A program made the translations under genes and the position numbers. This document shows positions 22,223 to 35,200 of a stretch of 64,000 bases of DNA, piece by piece. The notes under the pieces are model-generated. The model had not been told where the DNA came from. It ran no database searches and saw only the letters and a list, made by a program, of their open reading frames with translations. Position 1 is the stretch's first letter. Every line of letters starts with the position of its first letter. The DNA lies in the NCBI GenBank assembly GCA_019916065.1, contig CM034243.1:31894147-31958146 (forward strand). Direction: 5' to 3'. The stretch comes from Vitellaria paradoxa. Lineage: Eukaryota; Streptophyta; Magnoliopsida; Ericales; Sapotaceae.

Positions 22223-22408
22223 GGCTTGGTTTGGGAAAATTAGCATCTGCTAATTTCTTGGGAAGGTAAAATTTCTAATATATTAACATTTATACCCTCG
22301 TGTGTTAATAGCTTGGGAAAATTAGCAAGGGTAATCTGGTAATTTTTGTATTTGCTAGTAGCTTGCTACAAATTAGCTAGTGCTAATTTCAGGTTCCCAA
22401 ACGAACTC
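22223..22408. mobile_element. PIF/Harbinger-like MITE with TTA target duplication
   Basis: Left end TTA|GGCTTGGTTTGGGAAAATTAGC, right end GCTAATTTC…TTCCCAAACGAACTC|TTA. The termini are inverted repeats with small differences, and TTA (22220-22222 and 22409-22411) flanks both sides, the duplication expected of PIF/Harbinger-type elements. 186 bp, no coding capacity. Confidence 0.65.
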
Positions 22409-22559
22409 TTAGTTTGAGTGATTTTAGTGTCTATGCTCTAAAAAACACGTGAATAATCTCCAAGAAAAGATGGAAGTATACAAAATGAAAGAATCAACAA
22501 TCAAGAATCAGCGTGATCTCAGATATGCATGTAGTAGAGTTTGGATAACTCTAAGAAGC

Positions 22560-22985
22560 ACATACACTCCAAAATAGGTGTTGCACTCATATCGTATCAG
22601 ATATGCCACTTGGCGTATTCAATTATTTTATTTATTTTTTTCCATTAGACATGAGGGACATAAGAAGGACACGACTGGGGCCAAGATGTAATATTTAAAA
22701 CTTTTCAAAGGTCATTATGTAATTTTGGCATTTATTCAAGGCCCAAAAATAAAAAATAAGTTCAAAGAAAAATGATACATCTTCAATTAATAACTTAACT
22801 TTTAGAGATACATGTCTAAATATATTTTTAATAGAACACAATTTTACTTTTTACCATGTATTATATTCCCGCTATACCTATATCCTCATTTTTTTCAAAA
22901 TTATCGTAATGTTCGTACCTATACCTGTACCCCTACCCATATTCATATCCGTATCTATGCTTTTAAGGATATCTTTTCCATAAAT
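22560..22985. repeat. Interspersed 'gtgtcc/gatacg' repeat, copy 2 (inverted)
   Basis: Inverse of the repeat at 19695-20090: 'ccaaaataggtgttgcactcatatcgtatcagatatgccac' near the left and 'tacctatacctgtacccctacccatattcatatccgtatc' near the right. The two copies face each other across about 2.4 kb that contains the 228 bp duplication and the MITE cluster. Confidence 0.5.
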
Positions 22986-23044
22986 ATTCTTTAATATGCT
23001 GTACATTTCTTTGAATATGCTAGATATTGTGCATAATGGCACTA

Positions 23045-23186
23045 TTTGGAGTTCAATATATATATATAAAACTCTCTGAATCTCTACAAATACGAATTAC
23101 GAGAATGTAAAATTTAAATTTTTTATTCATTGCACAAAGCACGAAAAACTCACTTTTACAAATTTATACAACTCCAAACACACCTA
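23045..23186. mobile_element. MITE family A, copy 1
   Basis: Ends 'tttggagtt' and 'aactccaaa' are inverted repeats. Inside is the family-specific word 'aaatacgaattacgaga' followed by 'atttaaattttttattca'. Other copies are at 52945-53095, 53155-53305 (inverted) and 56828-56960. It lies just beyond the GTF3C5 polyadenylation signal. Confidence 0.7.
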
Positions 23187-23212
23187 ATATAAATAAAATA
23201 GCACAAATTCAT

Positions 23213-23218
23213 TTTATT
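23213..23218 (-). terminator. Polyadenylation signal AATAAA for GTF3C5
   Basis: On the minus strand AATAAA lies 82 bases past the GTF3C5 stop codon, a suitable position for a 3' end signal. Processing itself is inferred. Confidence 0.5.
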
Positions 23219-23299
23219 ATCTTTTAAATGTCTACTAGTCATGAACAATGAAGATATAGGACAAACCTCCATGGAAACACTTCTTTCACAATTGACGAG

Positions 23300-26200
23300 T
23301 CAGTAATCATCATCACAGCAGTTATCATCACTATACTGTTCGTATATCCGATATTCTTCATCACTATTCTCAGAAGCTTGCAACCCGCGCCCACCTATTG
23401 CGCTAGATGGAAAACTACCAAAAAGCTCTTGCAAGTAATTCTTTGAGATGTTCTCGTTATTTATAACTGAACAATATATAAGGAATCCAAGATGTCATAG
23501 TATTAAAAGATTTCCAATAAATTATCTTCAATAGTATAGAATGGTGTGCAACAAAAACAAAAAACAACAAAATGATAATTTCTACACATACATGTTCCTA
23601 TGCATCTCTTTTTACAATAAAGTAATGGTAATTCACAACTTAATAGTGCTGTTGTGGATTAAATTTAGATTGCAAAACTTATTATAACAGAATTAGCAAA
23701 GTGGACCTTTCATCATTCAACGTCATCTCAAGGGAAATGAAAATAAATTTTCTTTTCAGATGGAATAAATTGTTTCCAAAATAATTTCTTAATCAAAAAA
23801 CTGATTTTTTCAATTTGAAATGATAAAGCTTGCATGTGGACTACTTTTTTTTTGGGGGGGGGGGGGGGGGTGGTTTATAGTAAGGCATTTGCATTTAATA
23901 AAACTAGTAGTACAATGTTGCTGCTTCAAGGATACAAGAACATGATTGTGGAGCAAAGTTGCCATCCTCACCCGCCTATAATCAAGAAATATGAGAGGAG
24001 AATAATTAAGGAGGAGTACCATATATTAAACCAAGAAAAACGGATGCACAACATATGATTAAGATCAAAGAAAGAACCAAAACCATATTTTCCAAATTAA
24101 AATAATTTATGAATAAAAAAAAATAGCATTAGAAAATTAAACAAGCTACAATTTACCATGTCAAATGCCTCATCCGGGTCCAACTCCTCTTCAACATTGT
24201 CATCATCTTCATTTTCATCATGGTCGTCATCATCATGCAACTCTTCTTTATCCTCCTTACCAACTGGTTCTGTACCATAAGATTCAATCCACAATATCTC
24301 AAGGTTAGTACTTGAGTGGGAAGACTTCTTCACTTGTTTTTAGGAGCCACATCGACCAATTCAAACCCAAAGAATTCAATGCCAAAAAACTCGAGAGTTA
24401 ATAGAATAAATTGGTGAACACCACTACCGTAGCATGCATCATCTATTTTCTCACCTTTTAAAGAAAAAAAAATTAAGAGAAAGTCAAACTCAATCTGAAG
24501 CAGGGAGAGGAGAGGTAATGATGTTAGGCAAAAAAAATAGTATGAGGTCAATCAAGTAATATAAAAAGTACGATGTATAAAATAATTCATATTAAGTTGT
24601 AAATAACAATATGGACCCATTCAAAATATTTTTTTTTATAGTTACAAGAAGGACCAAGGAGTACCAATAATATGCACACTCAATTGCAAAACCTAAAATA
24701 ACAGACAACTACAGCAAGAAACTACAAAAATTGTTTTTAGTTTAAACCTGCATTAACTTCTTGAACCTCCTCGTCGTGCCGTGAGTCCTTGGTATAAATC
24801 TGCATCCTCTTTGATTTTTCAAAGCGTTTAGAAGCAGATTTTAGCAAGGATTCTGCACCAGATCTAGGGTACACTGAGAGGAACCTCACAGCAACACATA
24901 ATCTCAAGCTATCAAGAACAGTTGATGAGAACCATCCAGTCGCACACTGCAAACCAGACATCAGGATTTAAACACGTTCTAGCAATAGGAACATAGAATG
25001 CACGTACTGATATAAAACCTAACGCAGAATGCAGATAAACTATAATCATCATGAACATGACAAGACATTGTGACACCTCATGAAGAACACCCTCCAACTA
25101 ATTTAGCTCTTCAACGAAAGCCAATTGAATGTGTTACCCCAACCTCAAACCAATGACATTCACCCATAGATGCAGAAAAAAAAAAAAAAATCATATTAGG
25201 CGGTGTACAAGAGATGAGCAAAGGCAGGGGCAGGTTGGATCCTTCTTTTTTTTCAATCCATAAGAAATATCCATCCCTCTCTAATATAGTATCAAACCAC
25301 ACAGATGGCTTTAAAATTATATTTTTCTAACTAAAACAATAAAGATGCATTCCCACTTCTTTTCATGTCCTTTACTTCAGATAAAGTTAACTGCAAGTTA
25401 CCATCTCACCTAAAAACAAAAGCTATTAGAGAGAGGGGGAAACTTTATTACATGTCTTACTATTTTATACACCCAAAATAATAATTTAAAAATAATTAAT
25501 ATACTAAAATATTGATGTGTTTAGAAGAAAAAGAATTACATCTAACATCAGGAATTAAAATAATAACTCACACTGCAAGTTGCCTGCTGTGGAGGTTTCC
25601 TGATCTCTTGTTGAATGTAGTCATCCGCTAGTTCAAAAAGTTGTAATGAAGTTTGGCACTTGTAAGGAAAAACCCGAAATGAGCATATATCCTCCCATCT
25701 ATGCTTTGACCTAAGTGAAACAAAAGTACATTGGAGAGAGAAAAAAATTATTCAACTGGAAATGGAAAGGTAGCTATGAACTGTAAACATAAGTATAATA
25801 ATTGAGCAATCCAGTCAAGAGGCCCTAAAAGATTGTCAGTTTGTCACAGCAAAAGCCTGTACAAGACTAACAACCCATACCGTATGATCAAGAATGTAGA
25901 TTGATAAATAATGATTAGATTACAAAGTTAAAAGACAAAGAAGAAAAAGAAACAACAAGAAGAAATGCCAAAAGTTTTCCATTGATGTCCATACAGACGA
26001 ATGTCCCCATATTCTCCGGACCTCTAACAACTTCACTGTTGACAAGAAACAGAGATACCATGATGTAACAAGGGACTGCTCAGTAGTGCCTATGGGCTAC
26101 CTTTCCAAATGAGGCATGTCAAACAATGCTTGTGGTGTGAAGGATGAGTATGATGCCACATTGGGGCTGCTTGAGAGCATCAGTATGCCACTGGTGCATC

Positions 26201-29200
26201 ATAATGACATCATTTTATGATGCACCATGGCCATGCTGTGGGGTTTGCCAGAGTCTTCTTGGGTTGTGATACAGGCTACCAATGCCTGATAATGCAATTC
26301 AATGTAACAGGATTGCTTTGATGGAGGTGCTCAGGGATGCAAGTTATCTCAATTATTTGGTATTTGGATGAAGAATCCATAAGCATCAAGGCTGTAACTT
26401 GGTGAAAGGCATTTAGCAAGGGACACTCCAGTATATTCATATTCTAGGGCTATATTGCAAGGAATGTGGAGGGTTTAGGGGATGAAAACAAGGGAAATAA
26501 GACTAGAGTTAGCCTATGGATGTCAAGCCTTTGGTTCAGATTTGAAGGTAAATGCTGCAATAAGATTTAAAATAACACAATTGAGCAAATAAAAATAGCA
26601 AATGGAGAGAAATAGAACCGCAACATTTTTTGATAGATAAAAACAATTTTATTGAAGATAAGAAATGTAGTTGGCATTAAGGGAATGCCTACCCAGAAAG
26701 TCTAAAGCACCCTCAAAATTATCCTGACATACTTTAAGCAAAAGACAAAAAGGAGTTCAAATCTAGCTCTTTACCCCCACTACCCAACTATACAAGATAG
26801 ACAAAAGCATGCCTTTTAATCCATGTGAAGTCATCTTTTTTTTTTTGGTAATTATGTGAAGTCATCTTTATCCCTTGAAATGTTCTTTTATTTCTTTCCT
26901 TCCAAATAAACAAAACAAAGGATTGTTTAAGATCCACAGAAAACTTGTTAAAAGAGTTCGGCATTCATCTTTAACTAAGGAAAAGCTTCCATTCAACCCT
27001 GAAGCCATCTTACAAAAAAGGAGCCCTTTATATAGATGTCAGAAAACCCTACACATATGTAAAACTGAATGCAGTTTTTAGAAATGCTGCAAACAAAGAG
27101 CTGCATGGATGGTGACTACCCCAAAAAAGTGCACTAAAATTTTAACAGGGAAAGATTTAGATGAGCTTCAGGAGTAAGGGAATAGTATATAAGCTTTTCA
27201 TTTTTTTTTTTTTTTTCAAATCAGTAAAGGTCTAGTGAAAAAGTTGTACATACTCATCCCTATCAGATTATAACATGTGACATTATTTCTTGAATTGGAC
27301 CCAAAAAAAAAATGTTATAATTTGTTAACACATGGCACATTTATCATGCATCAATAAATCCACTACTATGAGTCTCAATCCAACTACAGAACTTCGCTGA
27401 CATGACTAAATGACTTCATTTGGAAGTGTGACAATTTACATAATGATGGCATCTAAGAATCAGAATCAACCAAAAAAAAAAGCTAACACTGAAGATAAAT
27501 GACTTCAGTTATAGATGTGTGATGTCAGTCATGAAGTCTTTGCACCATGTTGTAAATGTGATTCAATTTTTATGTTAAACCTGATATACAAATATCGTAA
27601 TAAACGAACAGGCATGTAAATCTTAGAATAGATAATCTCTACAATGCCATCATAAACAACAAGAAGTCAACAGAAATCTTATCCACTAGAGAATTACATA
27701 ACCACCAGCAATTATTCATATTACACCAAGGTATTTATGGATTTGAAATAAACAAATTTGGCACGAATTATAGTACTATACAGAAAATCTAGATGCAAAA
27801 CACAAAAGGCAGTATTTGGACATCAACAGAAACCTATGATAGGAAAAAATGGATATTTCTAACAGAAGCATATAGACACTACGACCTAAAAGTTTTGATC
27901 TTAAACAAAATTAAATTAGAAACATTAACCATAATTAGATAATATGCATTTCTCAAATCAATGACAAAAAGCCAATAAGAAATGAAGTCACATTAATAAA
28001 AGGACAAATAGATGAAATGCTTTAATTATAATCTTTCCTCGGATAGACCTGCATAAAATCTTTCACTGCACAAGAATGGTAAATCATAACAGACAAAAAC
28101 TGGTGATGGAGTCAACAAAGATTAGAAAATAATGATAACAAGGAGAAATTGGCATCAACAACGTTTCTCGTTGCATGAATGATGAATATGATACATATCC
28201 TAAACAATCAAGTGTTAAGCTTAAATATTTAAACTGTCAAAATCAAATCCAATATAAGCACTAGAATACTATCACAAAAATAAGGTAAAATTTCATGAAC
28301 TTACCCAACAGCTATATTATCATCACAATAGCTGCGTAATGATGGGGCAACTCGAAAATCAATGCTTTGATAACTGATAAAGCAAAAATTGGGAAGTAAG
28401 CATAAAAAAGTTGAGGGTTCATAGAATTCAAACATATATTAGTCATTACAAGAACCATAAAAGAAAACTTACAAATAAGAGAAAAATACTATCTGCATTT
28501 GATACAATATTTTCATTGCTTAATGTCCATTTTCTAGGGCATGTAGTTCAGCTTTTCAGATGTTCATACAGACTAATCATTTTTTGCACGATAAGAAAAT
28601 GAAAGTTGATAGAATCATAAAAAGTATGTCCAATCTTTAAAACAAAATTTATTAATGCTTATCTACAAATAAAAAAGGTTGCATTCTGGTGGGAACATTG
28701 CCTAACGCCAACTGCCCCATTATCACAAGACAACAAACAATCTTCCAACAATGAAATGATCCTTGGCAATCTCCCCAACCACCTCAACTCAGCCTTTTCC
28801 CAACTAGATGAGGTCAGCTACATGGATTCTTTTACTCCATATGCTTTGTTAAGGCCATTTCCTCCGTTAAATCACATCGAATTGCATCTTTTTTTATTAT
28901 TTCTACTCATCTTAGTGTTGGCATGCATTACACATGATTTAGATGCTATCACTACACCTAATTAATGCATCCAGGGGTCTCCAGTTTATGTGATCAACCT
29001 TTAACCAGTTTTCCTTTAACTAATCTTCAATTGATGCTATATCTATCATCTCACAAACACGGTCAATTCATTCCTAATCCTACCATTTCTCATTTTTCCA
29101 TACATTCATTTTAGCATTCTCATATAAGCTACATTCATTTTATTAACAAGTTTGTTAGTTATCCAACATCCTAAACTATATAAAATATAGCACGTCTAAT

Positions 29201-32200
29201 TGTTGTACTATAAAGCTTTTCTCTTAAACTTAAAGATATATGGGGTACAGGGATCATATAAAACAATAGATGCATTCCTCCAACCACAATAGTAATCTCC
29301 CCAACCACAAAACTAAAAAGAATTTCGTTGAATGCCTTTTAATTGGAGTTGCAAAATTAGTAAGGATTTTGAAACAACCATGACTAAATACGAACACAAC
29401 CCTCTTAAAGTTTGGACTAATGTCAAATAGACAAATTCTATTAAATTTAACAGCAATGTAATATGTACACGCCAAGCAATATGTTACCTTCTTTTCCAGA
29501 AAATAATGGTCATTAAATAATAAAAAAGAGGATTTTATAGCTGCTATAAGACCAGCTATGCTCTATGGAAGTGAGTGCTGGGCACTGAAGAGACAACAAG
29601 AGCAAAAAATTAGTGTAGCAGACTTGAGAATGTTGAGATGGATGAGTGGACATACAAGAAAAGATAAGATTCGGAATGATTGTATTAGGGAGAAAGTTGG
29701 TGTTGCACCTATTGAGGAGAAAATGACAGAAACCCAGTTAAGGTAGTTTGGTCATGTGCAAAGAAGACTACTAGAGACTCCAGTGAGGAGAGTTGATCAA
29801 ATGGTTTGTAGTCCAATAAGAAGAAGTACAAGAAGACCTAAAAGAACACTTGGAGAAGTTATCAGAAGATACCTTATTATAAATGATTTACATCAAGATA
29901 TGATTTTTGATAGAATACAGTGGCGCCGTCTGATCCATATAGCTGACCCCACCTAGTGGAATAAGGTTTATGTTGTTGTTGTTGTTGTTGTTGTTGTTTT
30001 TGCATGGGTCTGTTACACCTCTAAAGGGCATTTTGGTTATTTAATTATTATTCTTTTGCCAGAAAGAATGCAGTAGGACTTGAATATCAAATACCTATAA
30101 ATTTAATGGATATTGTTCATTTAGCACTTAAATCTAAAAACTGAGGGGTTGTGTTCACTTTTTAACCACTGTGGGTTATGTGTTTTCTGACCAAACCACA
30201 GGGAAGTAAAGCATAGTTAGCCCTTAAAAAAGGACAAAAATATAACCCTTGTTATATCCTTCAAAGCATTTGAATAGGCTCTTCCAACACATGCAATGTT
30301 CCCCCAAACTTCTTGAAATGAATCAGTACTAGTAATGTTGTTTGCCCTCATTTACACTAAGCAAACAATTCAAGATGAGAAAATAATTTGGATCTTAGAT
30401 TACTCATTACAAAGAACAAAATGGTATCATGGACAAAATTAGAGAGAAACTATGACCCTATTGTTGCATTCTCCGGTACATTCTAAAATCAACAAGATTT
30501 CAGCAGAATCATTGCATAAGAATATCCGTCATTAGAGAATAAGAAAGGAATGATGATACCTTTGCCTAAGCCATCTTCATACCTTCAAACAACATGTCAC
30601 ATTCCATGACAACTACTGTAACAAACATGGACTTTGGAACCCCTACATTTTATTCCTTAAAGATGACCCAAAATTTCTCCAACTTGTCACATAACTCAAA
30701 AAATCCCAATTCACAATTCATAGCCCTTACAAAATCAACCTTGAAGAGAAGACCATTCTTCATAGCATAATTGTGTGTGTGTGTGTGTGTGTGTGTGGAG
30801 GGGGTGGGGTTGTTTGAATAAATCATTATCTAGGGATAGAGAGAAACAAAGAATAAAACAGAAGTTTAATCAGCTTTCAATTACTTATTATCTTCCAATT
30901 TCCTAAAGATTAAAAGAAAGTTCTAATCAAGCTTCAATAACTCATTATCTTCTAATTCTTAAAATTTTTATATGCAAATTTAATATCCATTTAGGCAAAG
31001 CTTTCCTACCAAAACTCAAAACAACGAAGTCCAGGATATCCAACTAAATTAACTGGCGCACATGTCAAACTTACCTTTCAGAGGGGAAAAAAAAAAGTCC
31101 AGGATATCCACTAAAACTCAAAGACATTGAAGAGAAACCTCGTGAAAAATAGAATTTCAAGTGCTTCATGGATACATTAATGTAATCAGTCTGAAGCTAT
31201 GCATAGAGAGGTAAACTATTGATGCTCACGCGTGAACTTTCCATCCCTGACCCAAAATTGAGATAAAATAAAGGGAAAAAACTACCTTCAAATGAAAGGC
31301 TCCAAATTTAATAGTGAAGAATACTTGGTTTCAGGGCTTATAGAATTATGTAATAGGACCAGTGGTAACAATTAAAACAACACCCAATAAAGCAACAAGC
31401 ATTGTACAAATGCACTGAACAGAAGTGTTTATAACAAAAGTGTATATTTTGGCAGGAACTCTCACATGCGAGATTCAGGATCTTTGCGAGGGTCATAGCC
31501 CTTTTTGATCCAGAACCTAAGGAAAGGCCCATTTGAAAAGTAATATGCCACTCTGAAAAGAAGCCTGCAAGATTAAAAAAAATCATACTGCAAAATATCA
31601 GACATGTCCAATTGCCAGATAATATTCAATTCATTCAATCTCAATAAACATAAAATATGTCATGTAATAAGAAGGCCAAAGATACCTTCTGAGCATGTGA
31701 CCTCCAAATTCTAGCCCTCTATCAAGCAAGCGCTCAGCCAGTGAACTTTTGACCCAAATCGGACGCTCATCAAACAATTTACATACAGCCATCTGCCATT
31801 CCCTTTGTTCTGAGTCTTTTGATATGTATTTCTCCCAATACACTTTCTTAGGAACCTGTACGACTGATTTAAGTGCAACAAAAGCTAAAAGAAGAAAATA
31901 TCAAAGTACATATGTTTGGATCTCATGATTATCATCCATTTAATCTGATACTAATTCATTTTATTAATTTGCAAGGCCAAGGCAAAACTGCACCATGATG
32001 CAGCTTAGTTTAGTTCCACACCATGCCTCTAGACTTTGTGAGATGCCATTAAACATGTTACATGAATTACAAGTTTTCCAAGATACTAGAATTCTGTTAT
32101 TCCAAGATACTAAAAATCCTTGAATTCTCTTCCGTGTGATAGAAAGCTTCAAAATCTAATAAATGAAATGCAAATGGCCAGGCAGGGGCAGGCAGGGGCA

Positions 32201-35200
32201 GTGCCCTAATCATGGTGTATTGAATTCTCTCAGTGGATGTTAACAGACATCTTATTGAGTTGATATGTACAAGGCTAGAATTTCTTCATTTCCCTCCAGT
32301 CCCATCAAAATTTGCACCCTTACGAATCATTGTCCCTAAGCAAATCAGAGGATCAAAATTTGAATCAAATGAAATCACCATAGTCCATATAATCTGAGTT
32401 TTTTTTTTGGGGGGGGGGGGGAATCTAAAGGATAGATTTGAAAATTTTAATGCCTAATAATGAGTTAATGGGGAGAGGATCAGTTTTCTTCACCATCCTC
32501 AAAGGGATCCAATTAAGCCCCAGCACAAAACAGTAAAGAAAGATCTGAGTTTTCCCCAGTTAGGTGGAAAATAAAAGCAAAGAAGTAAGCAGCAGAGGGA
32601 GCCAGTTTGTAGAACTTTAGCACCTCAACAAGCATGGTAAAAAATTGATATGAATGTTATTAGCTATTCTGCCCATAATTTACACTGCTCCAATGGCTGT
32701 GACTAGGCATATTTCAGTGCCTAAAGTCCTCTATAAAAATAAATATAATTTGAACAAAATTAAATGTATAAAGTGCAATACCATTTTCTTATGCAAACTG
32801 CCTTAGCCAAGGGAAATCTAAGAAAAATTTACTGAAAACTAGAGTCTAGAGGTGTGTGCAGGTGTGACGCACAGGGTAATTACTTTTTTATTATTAGTAA
32901 ATAATAGGAGTATGTGAGTGCCTAAAGTCTCCTATAAAAATAAGTATAATTTTAAAAAAATAAAATGTATAAAGTGCAATACCATTTTCTTATGCAAACT
33001 GCCTTAGCCAAGGGAAATCTAAGAAAAATTTACTGAAAACTAGAGTCTAGAGTTGTGTGCATGTGTGATGCACATGGTAATTACTTTTTTTATTATTAGT
33101 AAATAATAGGAATATGTGAGGGCTATTAAAGGAAAATAAGAAAAGTTTGAAGGTAACATTATTTAACTTACTAATAGTTTTTAAAAATTCACTTGTGCAT
33201 TATGGGTAGTTATTAGTGATTGTGTAGTTCTAGGTAGTTGAGGGGTACTAAAGGAAGGAAAAAATGCCACGCCGGCATCACCATTTTCAAGCTTCGCCAA
33301 ATACCCTCCTCTTCTCTTATTATAATACTAGATTTAATTATGCACGCAATGCATGTAATAATTATCTTTTCTTTTCATAAAATATAAATGTAGAAGGATA
33401 AAATAGTAAAATTAAGTGGCTGTTAAAAAGTTAAGTAATGGGTAGTTGAAGGATATTATTTTTTGGGGGGGGGGGAGTTTCACCAAAAATTAACTTCACC
33501 ATTTTTTGAGATTCACCATGTGCCCCTTGGGCTCCTTTATTATAATAGTATAGATTATAGACATTGACAAGAAAATCCTGTGATTCTAAAGCCATGCGGT
33601 GGTATTTTGAACTAAAGCAAGATCAAACAAGATGGCAAGCAATATTATGTAAAGTATCAATTCTGAAATTGGAGACCATGATTGCATGTCCAGATGTACT
33701 TCAACTGTCAGGAAATGCCACACGATATTTAAAATATATAGATCAAATGAGTTGCCAGAATAACTAAAATAAATAGGTCAACACAATTTCTTCGTAAGCA
33801 ATAAAAATGTGTTATGGTAATAAACTTTTACTACTATAATTATATGTCCAGAAGCATCGAATTCTGCAGTTCAAAAATAATTTTCCACCATCAGGTTTTG
33901 AAAAAAAAGGGAATTCACAACCATTTTTTATTATATTTTTATTTTTTTGACAGGTAAAGGAAATGCACATACTTCTGTTGAAATCCAATGATGGCCTATA
34001 GAATTTCTTTATGAAGGCACTGTTTGGCATCTCCAAAAAACAAAAAAAAAACTCTAAAAACTTCTATCACATCAACTTTTTTATTTCACGGCACGCATTA
34101 CGAACTCACAACTTTTCTCACTTTATCTCATTTTTTCTCACTTTTTATCATTCCAAACACACACGAAATGAGAGTGATTGGGGTCCATGATTATCCTCCA
34201 TGAATTTGTGTTTGTAGGGCTTTGCGTTTTGTTAGATTATGTGTTCCTTTCCTAGTAAAAGCATCTTCCACGTAGTTTTCTTTCTATGCACATCCACTCC
34301 CATAACTAATAATTGGCCTAATATATAATGACAGTCAAAACCATGGTAGGATGGAATTCAAAGGGACCAAAAGAATAAATAAGCATCAAACACAGATAAG
34401 GTCAAGTAATCATATCAAGTAAGCAATAAGGATATCTTTTATGTTAAAGTCAATCGCAAGGCTTGGCTCTATATCCATCTGCACCAGATGAAATAACGTG
34501 TCAGTTCATCAACAACAAACTATTTGATGACTTCTCAGGACATGACAAGATAGATGTGAACGGTTGACCACCTAAATTACTCTATAGAGCATGAAAAGGA
34601 TGGACAACATAGATCCAATGTCCACCAGAAAGTCTAATTTTTCATCAGAAAGGATTATATGCACTTAATAAAGCAGTTTGCTCAATAACTATGTTACAAG
34701 GACTAATCGAAATGTATGATGTTTCATGTCAGATACACGAAACTTGGATAATGATACTTGGGTAAGCGTATGGAACATGCGTCCCAATATAATTGGATGC
34801 ATGTTTAAAAGTTCAATTTCAGCAAATAATTATGCATAAAACTTGAATTTTATGCATAAAATACTACAATGGAACTTTGCTAATAACATATTATTCAACA
34901 AAATAAAACAATTATAGCAAATATATGAAAATTTTCCAGTGTCTCCATACCCTTGAATAATAGAACTAATGGATTCAACTCTTAGACACCAACACATGTA
35001 TCAGAGTCGACGTAACATAGCTCAAAACTAAGTACTACCAGAGGTAAAATTCATAGCAAGAAATCAGTCAAGGAACAATGATGGAAACATTTTAGGTCTA
35101 TTATTTTGATTAATGACAATTGCGAGTCAAAATTTGAGTCTATAAAGTTTTTGAAGTGTCTTGAATCAAGTCTTGTTTGTCGAGTCGTTTCTCGATTCAA

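Noticed and set aside
31855..34478. GT-AG reading of GTF3C5 intron 6 (acceptor TACAG|GTT)
   Set aside because: No in-phase GT donor follows exon 6, while the AT-AC reading gives the expected protein without change of frame.
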